Shown one piece after another: positions 1-6,340 of a DNA stretch of 8,363 nt. The notes under the pieces are model-generated. The model was not told the DNA's origin. It searched no databases and saw nothing but the letters and a program-made list of their open reading frames with translations. Each line of letters starts with the position of its first letter. The first letter of the stretch is position 1. Where the stretch lies: NCBI GenBank assembly GCA_002317325.1, contig DCJB01000036.1:24470-32832 (forward strand). Direction: 5' to 3'. This stretch comes from Bacteroidales bacterium UBA1711 (GTDB lineage Bacteria; Bacteroidota; Bacteroidia; Bacteroidales; P3). The position numbers were made by a program, and so were the translations under genes.

Positions 1-185
1 ATGAGTCCGAACTTGACGTGGGGGCGATAGCGGGAGGCATCGGGTATGAGCCGGCCGAACATGGGGCGGTCGGCAAATTGCTCAAGGCGCTTGCGGTTGC
101 GGTGAAGCAGCAGCAGCCACACGGCCACGGCAGCCGGCACCAGCAGCAGGAGCCACAAGAGAGCGGGATGTTCAAAGTGAATCAT
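1..185 (-). CDS. batB: BatB, VWA-domain membrane protein (N-terminal fragment, cut by window edge)
   Basis: Reading leftward from an ATG at 185, the 61 visible codons begin MIHFEHPALLWLLLLVPAAV and run open to the window edge. A single hydrophobic segment at about residues 8-27 is followed by a basic stretch (HRNRKRLEQF) and a segment ending RPHVKFGL. This is the layout of the N-terminus of BatA/BatB proteins: a short periplasmic start, one membrane helix, a basic cytoplasmic loop, and then a second helix before the VWA domain. The start lies 12 nt after the BatA stop, so the two are almost certainly cotranscribed. In known Bat operons BatB follows BatA and also carries a VWA domain, but none of that domain is visible here. 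The identification therefore rests on position and N-terminal layout. A second BatA paralogue is the main alternative. Confidence 0.8.
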   Translation of the reverse strand, partial: MIHFEHPALLWLLLLVPAAVAVWLLLLHRNRKRLEQFADRPMFGRLIPDASRYRPHVKFGL

Positions 186-197
186 AGTAGAACGGGG

Positions 198-1196
198 TTA
201 AGGAGTGCTGCGATAGTAGAACAGGCCCAGAAGAATTTCGCAGAGGAGAGCGGCGGCGGCCAGGATGAGCCACCCGAGGTACTCGTCCTTGGTCTGCGAA
301 TACTGTGTGACGTCAATCTTGCTCTTCTCCATCTTGTCGATGCGGCCGAAAATATCCTCCAGCGACTTGCGGTTGGTGGCGCGGAAATAGCAGCCGTCGT
401 TGGTGCTTCGGGCCATCTGAGTGAGGAGTGGTTCGTCCAATTCGACGGGCACATTTTGGTAGTGGATGCGGCCGTAGGGGTCGCGGAAGGGATAGGGGGC
501 CATGCCGCGCGAGCCCACGCCGATGGTGTAGAGCCTGATGCCGTAGAGTGCGGCAATCTCGGCGGCGCTTTGCGGGTCAACAGATCCTTGGTTGTTGATG
601 CCGTCGGTGAGGAGGATGATGACCTTGCTCTTGGCCTCGCTGTCCTTGAGGCGGTTGATGGCGGTGGCGAGGCCGTCGCCGAGGGCGGTGCCGTCCTTAA
701 TCATGCCGCTCTTGAGTGTGGCAAGCTGGCGGTGGAGGACGACGTGGTCGATGGTGAGGGGCACCTGAGTGAAAGCCTCGCCGGAGAAGACCACGAGACC
801 CATGCGGTCGTTCTTGCGGCCGCTGATAAAGTCGGAAGCCACCCGCTTGGCGGCTTCGAGCCGGTTGGGGCGGAAGTCCTCGGCAAGCATACTGCCGCTC
901 ACGTCCATAGCCAGCACAATATCGATGCCATCGACCTTCATTTCCTGGCGGCTGAGTTTGCTCTGCGGGCGGGCGAGGGCGACCACCATCGCCCCGACAG
1001 CCACCATCCGCAGCACGAAGAGTGCGGGGTAAGTACGCTGGCGGAAAGTCTTGCGAATGCCTTTGAAAAAGCCGATGTTTGAGAACTGCAAGGCGGGCTT
1101 CTGTTTGCGGTACCTCAAGACGTACCACGCCGCCAGCAGGGGGATGAGCAGGAGCAGGAGCAGCAGATAGGGATGGGCAAAAGTGATGTGGTTCAT
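198..1196 (-). CDS. batA: BatA, membrane-anchored VWA-domain protein
   Basis: A 332-residue protein. Two N-terminal membrane helices (about 9-27 and 57-76) lead into a VWA domain, and a third helix lies at about 307-327. The metal-ion-dependent adhesion site (MIDAS) is complete: D98-x-S100-x-S102 in the sequence DVSGS, T170 in DGTALGDG, and D198 in LLTDG. The domain should therefore bind a divalent metal and a partner ligand. Length and layout match BatA of the Bacteroides aerotolerance operon, where Bat proteins are linked to oxidative and envelope stress; their biochemical role is not settled. The start codon ATG overlaps the stop of the upstream BatD-like gene in an ATGA arrangement, suggesting translational coupling. 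BatB follows after 12 nt. No truncation or frameshift is seen. Confidence 0.93.
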   Translation of the reverse strand: MNHITFAHPYLLLLLLLIPLLAAWYVLRYRKQKPALQFSNIGFFKGIRKTFRQRTYPALFVLRMVAVGAMVVALARPQSKLSRQEMKVDGIDIVLAMDVSGSMLAEDFRPNRLEAAKRVASDFISGRKNDRMGLVVFSGEAFTQVPLTIDHVVLHRQLATLKSGMIKDGTALGDGLATAINRLKDSEAKSKVIILLTDGINNQGSVDPQSAAEIAALYGIRLYTIGVGSRGMAPYPFRDPYGRIHYQNVPVELDEPLLTQMARSTNDGCYFRATNRKSLEDIFGRIDKMEKSKIDVTQYSQTKDEYLGWLILAAAALLCEILLGLFYYRSTP

Positions 1197-2092
1197 AGCG
1201 TTTCTTTTTCAGAGGCCGGGACGGTCTCGGTTGGCTGTGCGGATGCCGACAGCAGACGCACCACCGCAACAGCGTCGGTCATAGAGCGGTCGTGGCGGAA
1301 AGGCAGCGGCTCCGACTTGGCGAACTTGACCATGTCGGCCGTTTGGAGTATCTCCGTCAGCCGTGCCTCCACATCGGGGCTGTAGGCGGGGTTGGAGCGG
1401 AAGGCTTCGAGGGTTTGGTCGGAAGTCATTTCCGCCGAATTGATGGCGCAAGCCTCTTGCAGGAAGGCGCGGAGAATGTCGGTGAGCTCGGTGTGGTACT
1501 CCTTAGGCTTGCCCTGCTGCCACAGCTGGCGGCAGCGGAGGGTTTCGAGAGCCTGGAGGGCGCGCTGGTCGGCGGGGAGCGGCGGGACCTCGGGCACCGA
1601 GATGAGCGGCTTGCGGCGCTTGATGCGGAGAAACAGCAGAATGGCGGCGGCCACCGCCACCCAAAAAATCAGCACTCCGAGAGCCAGCCGCTTTATTTCG
1701 CCGAAGGTGAGCGGTTGCCTCATCACGTCGGCGATGTCTCGAATTTCGGCCGTGGTGGTATCGACATTCGGCACATCGGCCACGGTAATCAGCACCGAGT
1801 CGGCGCCCACCTTATACCAGTGCTCGCCGGCCTCGAAGCTGGTGAGGCGGGCCGTGATGGTGCCCGTGGCGGTGTCGAAGCTCTGACGGACGACGATGAT
1901 GCCGCTGTTGGCCAACTCGTCCGCCGAAGGATAGGAATCGCAGCGGTCGATAAAGAGCGTGGTCTGGTCGCCGAGCATAATCTTGGCAGTGTCGAGGCGG
2001 AACGGGTAGTGTGCCGCCGGTACAGTGTCCTGTGCCCGGCAGGCGGCGCCCGAGACAAGCAGTGCGAATAATATGACGTAGAGTCTTTTCAT
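1193..2092 (-). CDS. BatD-like membrane protein of the Bat operon
   Basis: A 299-residue protein when started at the ATG at 2092. The frame stays open 14 codons further, to 2134, but the internal start gives a clean signal sequence (MKRLYVILFALLVSGAACRAQ), so I prefer it. After the signal comes a beta-rich extracytoplasmic region (about 22-130, with GDQTTLFI typical of the Ig-like domains of BatD), one membrane helix (about 137-156) followed by a basic patch (RIKRRK), and a helical cytoplasmic tail (about 175-285) containing YHTELTDILRAFL and ILQTADMVKFAKS. That tail resembles the C-terminal region of BatD/DUF4381-type proteins found beside MoxR and VWA genes. The Cys at 18 follows GAA, which is a poor lipobox, so a lipoprotein is unlikely. 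It overlaps batA by 4 nt. The partner role in the MoxR-VWA complex is inferred from context. Confidence 0.75.
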   Translation of the reverse strand: MKRLYVILFALLVSGAACRAQDTVPAAHYPFRLDTAKIMLGDQTTLFIDRCDSYPSADELANSGIIVVRQSFDTATGTITARLTSFEAGEHWYKVGADSVLITVADVPNVDTTTAEIRDIADVMRQPLTFGEIKRLALGVLIFWVAVAAAILLFLRIKRRKPLISVPEVPPLPADQRALQALETLRCRQLWQQGKPKEYHTELTDILRAFLQEACAINSAEMTSDQTLEAFRSNPAYSPDVEARLTEILQTADMVKFAKSEPLPFRHDRSMTDAVAVVRLLSASAQPTETVPASEKETL

Positions 2093-2110
2093 TATCAATA
2101 GTTCAATAGT

Positions 2111-2153
2111 GCCGGACAGCAGCCGGCGTTCCAACGGGCGGCCGGGCCGCCCG
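2111..2153 (-). other. Two GC-rich hairpins between the DUF58 gene and the BatD-like gene
   Basis: The 72-nt gap between the DUF58 stop and the preferred start at 2092 holds two inverted repeats. One is an 8-bp perfect stem (CGGGCGGC at 2135-2142 with GCCGCCCG at 2146-2153, 3-nt loop). The other is a 5-bp stem (2111-2115 with 2123-2127, 7-nt loop). Neither is followed by a T-run on the minus strand, so a standard intrinsic terminator is unlikely. They could shape relative expression or mRNA stability within the operon. Confidence 0.45.
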
Positions 2154-2164
2154 GCTCGGGGAGG

Positions 2165-3040
2165 CTACCGGCCGCCCCGCCGCTCAAAGAGTTTCTTCAG
2201 TTCCTTCACATAGTCCTCACCCGTGAAGAGGACGGCCTGGTCGATGCCGTACTTGCGTAGCGTCTCCTCCACCCGGGCCACATGACGGGCGTAGCGGGCG
2301 GCAAAGTCGTCGCGGATTTGTGAGTCGGAGGTGTCCACCCAGGTGGTCTCGCCGCTCTCGGGGTCGTAGAACTTGGCCAGCCCGAGGTCGGGCAGCCGCT
2401 GTTCCTTTTCGTCGGCGATGCGGATGGCCACCAAGTCGTGCTTGCCCCGGGCAATCTTCAGCGCGTCAGTGTAGTTGTCGTCGTAAAAGTCGCTCATCAG
2501 AAAAGCGGTGCAGCGTTTCTTGATGGCGTTGGAGAAATAGCGGAGGGCCTCGCCGATGTCGGTGCCGTTGCTGGTGGGCTGGAAAGTGATGAGTTCGCGA
2601 ATGATGCGCAAGATGTGGCTGCTGCCCTTCTTGGGGGGGATGAACTTCTCGATCTTGTCGCTGAAAAGGATTACGCCCACCTTGTCGTTGTTCTGGATAG
2701 CGCTGAAAGCGAGGGTGGCGGCCACCTCGGCCACCAGTTCCTCTTTGAACTGATGGTGGGTGCCGAAGCGGTTGGAGCCGCTCACATCCACGAGGAGCAT
2801 GACCGTCAGTTCGCGTTCTTCCTCAAAGACTTTGACGTAGGGATGGCTGAGGCGGGCGGTGACGTTCCAGTCGATACTGCGCACGTCATCGCCATAGTGG
2901 TACTCGCGCACCTCGCTGAAAGCCATTCCCCTGCCCTTGAAGGCGCTGTGGTACTCGCCCGAGAAGAGCTGCCGCGACAGTCCCCGCGCCTTAATCTCAA
3001 TCTTTCGTACCTTCTTGATTATCTCTTTGTTCTCACGCAT
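2165..3040 (-). CDS. DUF58 family protein with VWA-like fold (MoxR-associated)
   Basis: A 291-residue soluble protein. The ATG at 3040 (MRENKEIIKKVRKIEIKARG) is chosen over one five codons upstream because it opens directly onto the conserved DUF58 N-terminus. The family signature is clear: GEYHSAFKGRGMAFSEVREY (28-47), GDDVRSIDW (50-58), TARL (61-64) and FEEERE (72-77). A MIDAS-like site follows: D85-V-S87-G-S89, T160 in NGTDIGE, and D184 in MSDFYDD. No membrane helix is visible, so it is probably cytoplasmic or peripheral. DUF58 proteins are usually encoded beside MoxR ATPases and are thought to be their partners. It starts 59 nt after the MoxR stop, and the BatD-like gene follows after 72 nt, with GC-rich hairpins in both gaps. 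Confidence 0.92.
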   Translation of the reverse strand: MRENKEIIKKVRKIEIKARGLSRQLFSGEYHSAFKGRGMAFSEVREYHYGDDVRSIDWNVTARLSHPYVKVFEEERELTVMLLVDVSGSNRFGTHHQFKEELVAEVAATLAFSAIQNNDKVGVILFSDKIEKFIPPKKGSSHILRIIRELITFQPTSNGTDIGEALRYFSNAIKKRCTAFLMSDFYDDNYTDALKIARGKHDLVAIRIADEKEQRLPDLGLAKFYDPESGETTWVDTSDSQIRDDFAARYARHVARVEETLRKYGIDQAVLFTGEDYVKELKKLFERRGGR

Positions 3041-3072
3041 AGATAAAAGTGTCAAACCGTTAGACCAAACAA

Positions 3073-3086
3073 CCCCCGGAAGGGGG
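3073..3086 (-). other. Short hairpin between the MoxR gene and the DUF58 gene
   Basis: CCCCC at 3073-3077 pairs with GGGGG at 3082-3086 around a 4-nt loop. On the minus strand the stem is followed by TTGTTTGG, which is only weakly T-rich. It could act as a partial attenuator lowering transcription past moxR, but there is no proper T-run, so termination is doubtful. Confidence 0.4.
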
Positions 3087-3099
3087 CGCGGGGCGATTG

Positions 3100-4095
3100 T
3101 CAGGGCACGTCCACACGGTTCAGAATCTCGTTCACCACCTCTTCGCTGGTGATGTTCTCGGCCTCGGCCTCGTAGGTGAGGCCGATGCGGTGGCGCAGCA
3201 CGTCCATGGCCACGGCGCGCACATCCTCGGGCACCACATAACCGCGGCGGCGCATGAAGGCGTAGGCCTTGGAGGCGAGGGCGAGGCAGATGCTGCCGCG
3301 GGGCGAGGCGCCATAGCCCACAATGCCGTTGAGTTTGGCGAGCTGGTACTGCTCGGGGTAGCGGGTGGCAAAGACGATGTCGGTGATATAGTTCTCAATC
3401 TTCTCGTCCATATAGACCTCGCGCACCACCTCGCGGGCCTTGAGTATGTCGGCGGGTTTGAGGACTGGCTGCTGCTTGGCGAAGCCGCCGCTCATCTGCT
3501 GGTGCAGAATCTGTCGTTCCTCCTCTTTGCGGGGGTAGCTGATGACCACCTTCAGCATGAAGCGATCCACCTGAGCCTCAGGGAGCGGATATGTGCCTTC
3601 CTGCTCGATGGGGTTTTGGGTGGCCATGACGAGGAAGGGCTCGTCGAGTTTGTAGGTGTTCTCGCCGATGGTGACCTGACGTTCCTGCATGGCTTCGAGG
3701 AGGGCGCTCTGGACCTTGGCGGGAGCGCGGTTGATTTCGTCGGCCAAGACGAAGTTGGAGAAGATGGGGCCTTTCTTCACCACAAACGACTCGCTCTTCT
3801 GGCTGTATATCATCGTACCCACCAAGTCGGCGGGCAGCAGGTCGGGGGTGAACTGGATGCGGCTGAATTTGGCGTCGATAGCCTGTGCCAGCGAGGTGAT
3901 GGTGAGGGTCTTGGCAAGGCCAGGCACACCTTCGAGGAGGATGTGTCCGTTGCTCAACAGTCCGATCATCAATCCCTCTATCATGTGTTTCTGCCCCACG
4001 ATGTTCTTTCGCAGCTCCATGGTCAGCACATCCACAAAGGCGCTTTCGCGCTGGATTCGCTCGTTCAGTTCTTGAATGTTTACGGTCTCTTCCAT
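3100..4095 (-). CDS. moxR: MoxR family AAA+ ATPase
   Basis: A 331-residue AAA+ protein. All core motifs are intact: Walker A GVPGLAKT (56-63), Walker B VLADE (116-120), sensor 1 ATQNP (158-162), the arginine-finger region EAQVDRF (173-179) and sensor 2 in GASPRG (262-267). Length is normal for the MoxR (AAA_3) family. These ATPases are thought to work as chaperones that remodel or load metal onto VWA-domain partners. Here the DUF58 protein and BatA, both with MIDAS sites, are downstream in the same transcription unit. It is the first gene of the Bat operon, and the ATG at 4095 lies about 25 nt from a TAnnTTTG promoter element. The methionine start and N-terminal helix (MEETVNIQELNERI) are typical of the family. 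Confidence 0.95.
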   Translation of the reverse strand: MEETVNIQELNERIQRESAFVDVLTMELRKNIVGQKHMIEGLMIGLLSNGHILLEGVPGLAKTLTITSLAQAIDAKFSRIQFTPDLLPADLVGTMIYSQKSESFVVKKGPIFSNFVLADEINRAPAKVQSALLEAMQERQVTIGENTYKLDEPFLVMATQNPIEQEGTYPLPEAQVDRFMLKVVISYPRKEEERQILHQQMSGGFAKQQPVLKPADILKAREVVREVYMDEKIENYITDIVFATRYPEQYQLAKLNGIVGYGASPRGSICLALASKAYAFMRRRGYVVPEDVRAVAMDVLRHRIGLTYEAEAENITSEEVVNEILNRVDVP

Positions 4096-4120
4096 AGTTA
4101 TTTAGAGTTTTCTATTTGCA

Positions 4121-4128
4121 CAAAAATA
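4121..4128 (-). promoter_or_regulatory. Bacteroidetes-type -7 element of the moxR/bat operon
   Basis: Reading the minus strand, 4128 to 4121 is TATTTTTG, an exact match to the Bacteroidetes -7 consensus TAnnTTTG. Transcription would begin near 4115, leaving a leader of about 20 nt before the moxR ATG at 4095. A TTTG lies at 4147-4144, but its spacing (15 nt) is shorter than the usual 19-21 nt, so the -33 element is uncertain. Confidence 0.6.
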
Positions 4129-4138
4129 TGCCCTAAAG

Positions 4139-4167
4139 AACGGCAAAGAAATAATAATATTGCCGTT
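4139..4167. promoter_or_regulatory. Inverted repeat overlapping the upstream part of the moxR promoter
   Basis: AACGGCAA at 4139-4146 is mirrored by TTGCCGTT at 4160-4167, a perfect 8-bp inverted repeat with a 13-nt A+T-rich spacer. It lies just upstream of the moxR -7 element, where a regulator could touch the promoter. A T-run follows on the plus strand (4173-4181), but no plus-strand gene comes before it, so I read it as a likely operator rather than a terminator. Confidence 0.4.
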
Positions 4168-4212
4168 TTGAGTTTTTTTTTGATTTCTTTGGGAAAGTTT
4201 TTTTGGGGGGGA

Positions 4213-4330
4213 GATAAAGAATTTAGAATTTAGAATTAAGAATTTAGAGTTTTTGGGGGGGCGGATCTGGCGGGGGGAAGCGGATAAAGAATTTAGAATT
4301 AAGAATTTAGAATTTTTTGGGGGGACGGAT
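4213..4330. repeat. 70-bp spaced duplication containing GAATTTA heptamer arrays
   Basis: The 18-nt block GATAAAGAATTTAGAATT starts at 4213 and again at 4283. Each copy continues as tandem heptamers (GAATTTA, GAATTAA, GAGTTTT and similar). There are five units at 4219-4253 and four at 4289-4316, so the copies differ by one 7-nt unit. Each then runs into T5-6, a run of six or more G, and a CGGAT motif (4262-4266, 4326-4330; further CGGAT at 4281-4285 and 4355-4359). The difference in heptamer number is what replication slippage would produce. It lies between two divergent promoters and has no coding potential I believe. Confidence 0.8.
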
Positions 4331-4335
4331 TTGCC

Positions 4336-4368
4336 GGGGCGGGGGGGAGGGGGGCGGATATTTTGGGG
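4336..4368 (+). other. G-run cluster with G-quadruplex potential
   Basis: The plus strand carries G4 (4336-4339), G7 (4341-4347), G6 (4349-4354) and G4 (4365-4368), separated by loops of 1, 1 and 10 nt. This fits a quadruplex-forming motif. It sits just upstream of the dapB -7 element, on the non-template strand for dapB. Confidence 0.5.
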
Positions 4369-4389
4369 TGATAATCGGTGAAAAATGTG

Positions 4390-4398
4390 TAACTTTGC
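4390..4398 (+). promoter_or_regulatory. Bacteroidetes-type -7 element for dapB
   Basis: TAACTTTGC matches TAnnTTTG exactly. A TTTG at 4362-4365 could be the -33 element, though its 24-nt spacing is a little long. Transcription would start near 4404, leaving an unusually long leader of about 165 nt before dapB. Confidence 0.6.
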
Positions 4399-4464
4399 AT
4401 TGTCGAAGCAGGGGATATTTTCGGTGTTAAGGAACACAAGATACAGTGTGTCAATACAATTTAT

Positions 4465-4491
4465 ATCTTCCAACAATAGCGGAAGATGTTG
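4465..4491 (+). promoter_or_regulatory. Hairpin in the dapB leader, with a competing alternative fold
   Basis: ATCTTCC at 4465-4471 pairs with GGAAGAT at 4481-4487 (7 bp, 9-nt loop). CAACA at 4471-4475 can instead pair with TGTTG at 4487-4491, which would exclude the first stem. The remaining leader shows no resemblance that I can see to a lysine riboswitch. A regulatory role is only a possibility. Confidence 0.3.
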
Positions 4492-4569
4492 TTTGTGCCG
4501 CAAACGCACTGCTTTGACGGGGCAGAACTGCCACTTGACCGACAACGAACAGCAAAGAAACAACCCTAT

Positions 4570-5325
4570 ATGAGAATAGCGCTTTTGGGATACGGGAAGA
4601 TGGGGCGAGCCGTTGAGGCGGCCGCCATCGAGCGGGGCCACACCATCGGTGCGGCCGTGGATGACGAAGACGACTGGATGGAGAAACTCGACGAGGTGCG
4701 CGGCTGCGATGTGGCCGTGGATTTCTCCACCCCTGCCACCGCGGTGGGCAACATCATGCGGTGTTTTGACATGAACCTGCCTGTGGTGGTCGGCACCACG
4801 GGCTGGTATGACCACTTGGAGAGCGTGGCCCACGACTGCCAGCAGCGCGGGCAGCGGCTGTTTGTGGCCTCAAACTTCAGCATCGGCATGAACATCATGT
4901 TCGAGCTCAACAGCCGGCTGGCCCGGCTCATGGACAGTCGCCCCGGTTACGAAGTCTCCATCAGCGAGACGCACCACATACACAAGATAGACGCGCCGAG
5001 CGGCACCGCCATCACCTTGGCCAACGACATAATAGAAGAGCTGCAGCGCAAGGAGCGGTGGGTGCTGACCGAAGGACCGGGAGCCAAGCCCGCCCGCCGG
5101 CTGACCCGCAAAACCATTCCCATCACCTCGATCCGCGAAGGCGAGGTGCCGGGCATCCACGAGGTGACGTACGACAGCGACGAAGACACCATCACCCTGC
5201 GCCACTCGGCCAAGAGCCGCAAGGGGCTGGCTGCCGGAGCCGTGCTGGCCGCCGAGTATCTGATTGAGCACACGGGCATCTGCACCATGCACGACCTGCT
5301 GGCCGCCGGCGAGAGCCGCCGCTGA
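4570..5325 (+). CDS. dapB: 4-hydroxy-tetrahydrodipicolinate reductase
   Basis: A 251-residue cytoplasmic enzyme that reduces hydroxy-tetrahydrodipicolinate with NAD(P)H to tetrahydrodipicolinate, the step leading to diaminopimelate for peptidoglycan and to lysine. The nucleotide-binding loop GYGKMG (7-12) opens the protein. GTTGW (75-79) and SNFSIGMN (101-108) follow, and the catalytic signature ETHHIHKIDAPSGTA (133-147) supplies the proton-donor His135 and substrate-binding Lys139, equivalent to His159 and Lys163 of E. coli DapB. The frame is open to an ATG at 4486, but DapB proteins normally begin immediately before the Rossmann loop, so I take 4570. The protein is slightly shorter than the E. 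coli enzyme, with all active-site motifs present. An importer permease gene follows after 25 nt, suggesting cotranscription. Confidence 0.97.
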   Translation: MRIALLGYGKMGRAVEAAAIERGHTIGAAVDDEDDWMEKLDEVRGCDVAVDFSTPATAVGNIMRCFDMNLPVVVGTTGWYDHLESVAHDCQQRGQRLFVASNFSIGMNIMFELNSRLARLMDSRPGYEVSISETHHIHKIDAPSGTAITLANDIIEELQRKERWVLTEGPGAKPARRLTRKTIPITSIREGEVPGIHEVTYDSDEDTITLRHSAKSRKGLAAGAVLAAEYLIEHTGICTMHDLLAAGESRR

Positions 5326-5350
5326 CCCACGCCCTCCCGCCGTCCGACCG

Positions 5351-6331
5351 ATGAACAGCCGCCGCCCACTCAACCGCCGTCGCCGCCTCCTGCTGTGGGG
5401 GGTGTGCTTGGTGTTGCTGGCCGCCGCCATGGCGGGCAGCCTCGTCCTCGGCGCCGCCCGCGTGGGGTGGGCCGACCTGTGGGAGTCGCCCATCGTGTGG
5501 CACCTGCGGCTGCCGCGGGTGCTGCTGGCGGTGCTATGCGGCAGCGCCCTGTCGGTGTGCGGCGCGGCCTACCAGTCGGTGTTCCGCAACCCGCTGACCG
5601 ATCCATACGTGCTGGGAATCTCGTCGGGTGCTTCGCTCGGGGCGGCTTTGGCCATCGTCGTCGGTCTTGAGTCGTGCCTCATGGGGGTGGGGGGCTGTGC
5701 CTTGGCCACGGGTCTGCTCACCGTGGCGGCCATCTACCGCATAGCCTCCATCGGCAACCGTATGCACACCACCACCCTGCTGCTCACGGGGGTGTGCATC
5801 ACCTTCCTTGTGTCGGCCATCGTGTCGCTGCTCATGGCTCTGAACCAAGACAAGATGGAGAGCATCATCTTTTGGACGATGGGCAGCCTGTCGGCGGCCT
5901 CGTGGGCCGACGTGGCGGCGGTGACGCCGGTGGCGGCGGCGGGCATACTGCTGACGGCCTACCACGGACGCGACCTGAACCTGCTGCTGGCCGGCAGCGA
6001 GACGGCCCGGAGCCTCGGCGTGGAAGTGGAGCGGGTGAAGCGTCGGCTGCTGGCCGCCACCACCCTCATGGTCGCCTTCTGCGTGTCGGCGTGCGGCGTG
6101 ATAGGGTTCGTGGGGCTGGTGGTGCCGCACTGCGTGCGGTTGGCGGTGGGCTGGGACAACCGCGCCGTCATCCCCTTTTCCGCCGTGGCGGGCGGACTCT
6201 TCCTGCTGGTGTGCGACACGCTGGCCCGGACCCTCCTCATGCCCGCCGAACTGCCCGTGGGCAGCCTCACCGCCCTCGTGGGGGCGCCGCTGTTCATCTG
6301 GCTGCTCTACAAGAACAAGAAACGCTACTGA
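5351..6331 (+). CDS. FecCD/BtuC family ABC importer permease (iron-siderophore, haem or cobalamin type)
   Basis: A 326-residue inner-membrane protein with many hydrophobic helices, starting with a basic N-terminus (MNSRRPLNRRRR) and a first helix at about 13-35. Family hallmarks are clear: RLPRVLLAVLCGSALSVCG (53-71), QSVFRNPLTDPYVLGISSGA (75-94), the cytoplasmic ETARSLGV segment (217-224) that contacts the ATPase, and GVIGFVGLVVPHCVRL (249-264). Length is normal for the family. The frame extends upstream into dapB, but the ATG at 5351 gives the right N-terminus. It follows dapB by 25 nt, and its ATPase follows after 9 nt. The family imports ferric siderophores, haem or vitamin B12, and sequence alone does not decide among these. 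No substrate-binding protein is encoded nearby. Confidence 0.94.
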   Translation: MNSRRPLNRRRRLLLWGVCLVLLAAAMAGSLVLGAARVGWADLWESPIVWHLRLPRVLLAVLCGSALSVCGAAYQSVFRNPLTDPYVLGISSGASLGAALAIVVGLESCLMGVGGCALATGLLTVAAIYRIASIGNRMHTTTLLLTGVCITFLVSAIVSLLMALNQDKMESIIFWTMGSLSAASWADVAAVTPVAAAGILLTAYHGRDLNLLLAGSETARSLGVEVERVKRRLLAATTLMVAFCVSACGVIGFVGLVVPHCVRLAVGWDNRAVIPFSAVAGGLFLLVCDTLARTLLMPAELPVGSLTALVGAPLFIWLLYKNKKRY

Positions 6332-6340
6332 CCCCCGCCC

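Noticed and set aside
18..1082. Plus-strand frame antisense to batA and batB
   Set aside because: It mirrors the well-supported BatA gene with an intact MIDAS site, and its translation has no recognisable domain.
4139..4182. Plus-strand intrinsic terminator (inverted repeat followed by a T-run)
   Set aside because: No plus-strand gene lies upstream for it to terminate, the loop is long, and the repeat is better placed as part of the moxR promoter.
3097..4233. Plus-strand frame antisense to the MoxR gene
   Set aside because: All AAA+ motifs lie on the minus strand. The antisense product is compositionally odd and runs into the repeat region.
4213..4330. CRISPR array
   Set aside because: Only two blocks with internally repetitive, non-unique spacers and no cas genes; this is a simple tandem repeat.
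4486..4569. Upstream in-frame start for DapB adding 28 residues
   Set aside because: DapB proteins start just before the GxGxxG loop. The extension has no similarity to the family and lies in the leader.
4102..4833. Long minus-strand open frame across the intergenic region and antisense to dapB
   Set aside because: Its sequence is a translation of the heptamer and G-run repeats (repeated K-F-L-I-L-N-S blocks) plus the complement of a clear dapB gene. It resembles no protein I know.
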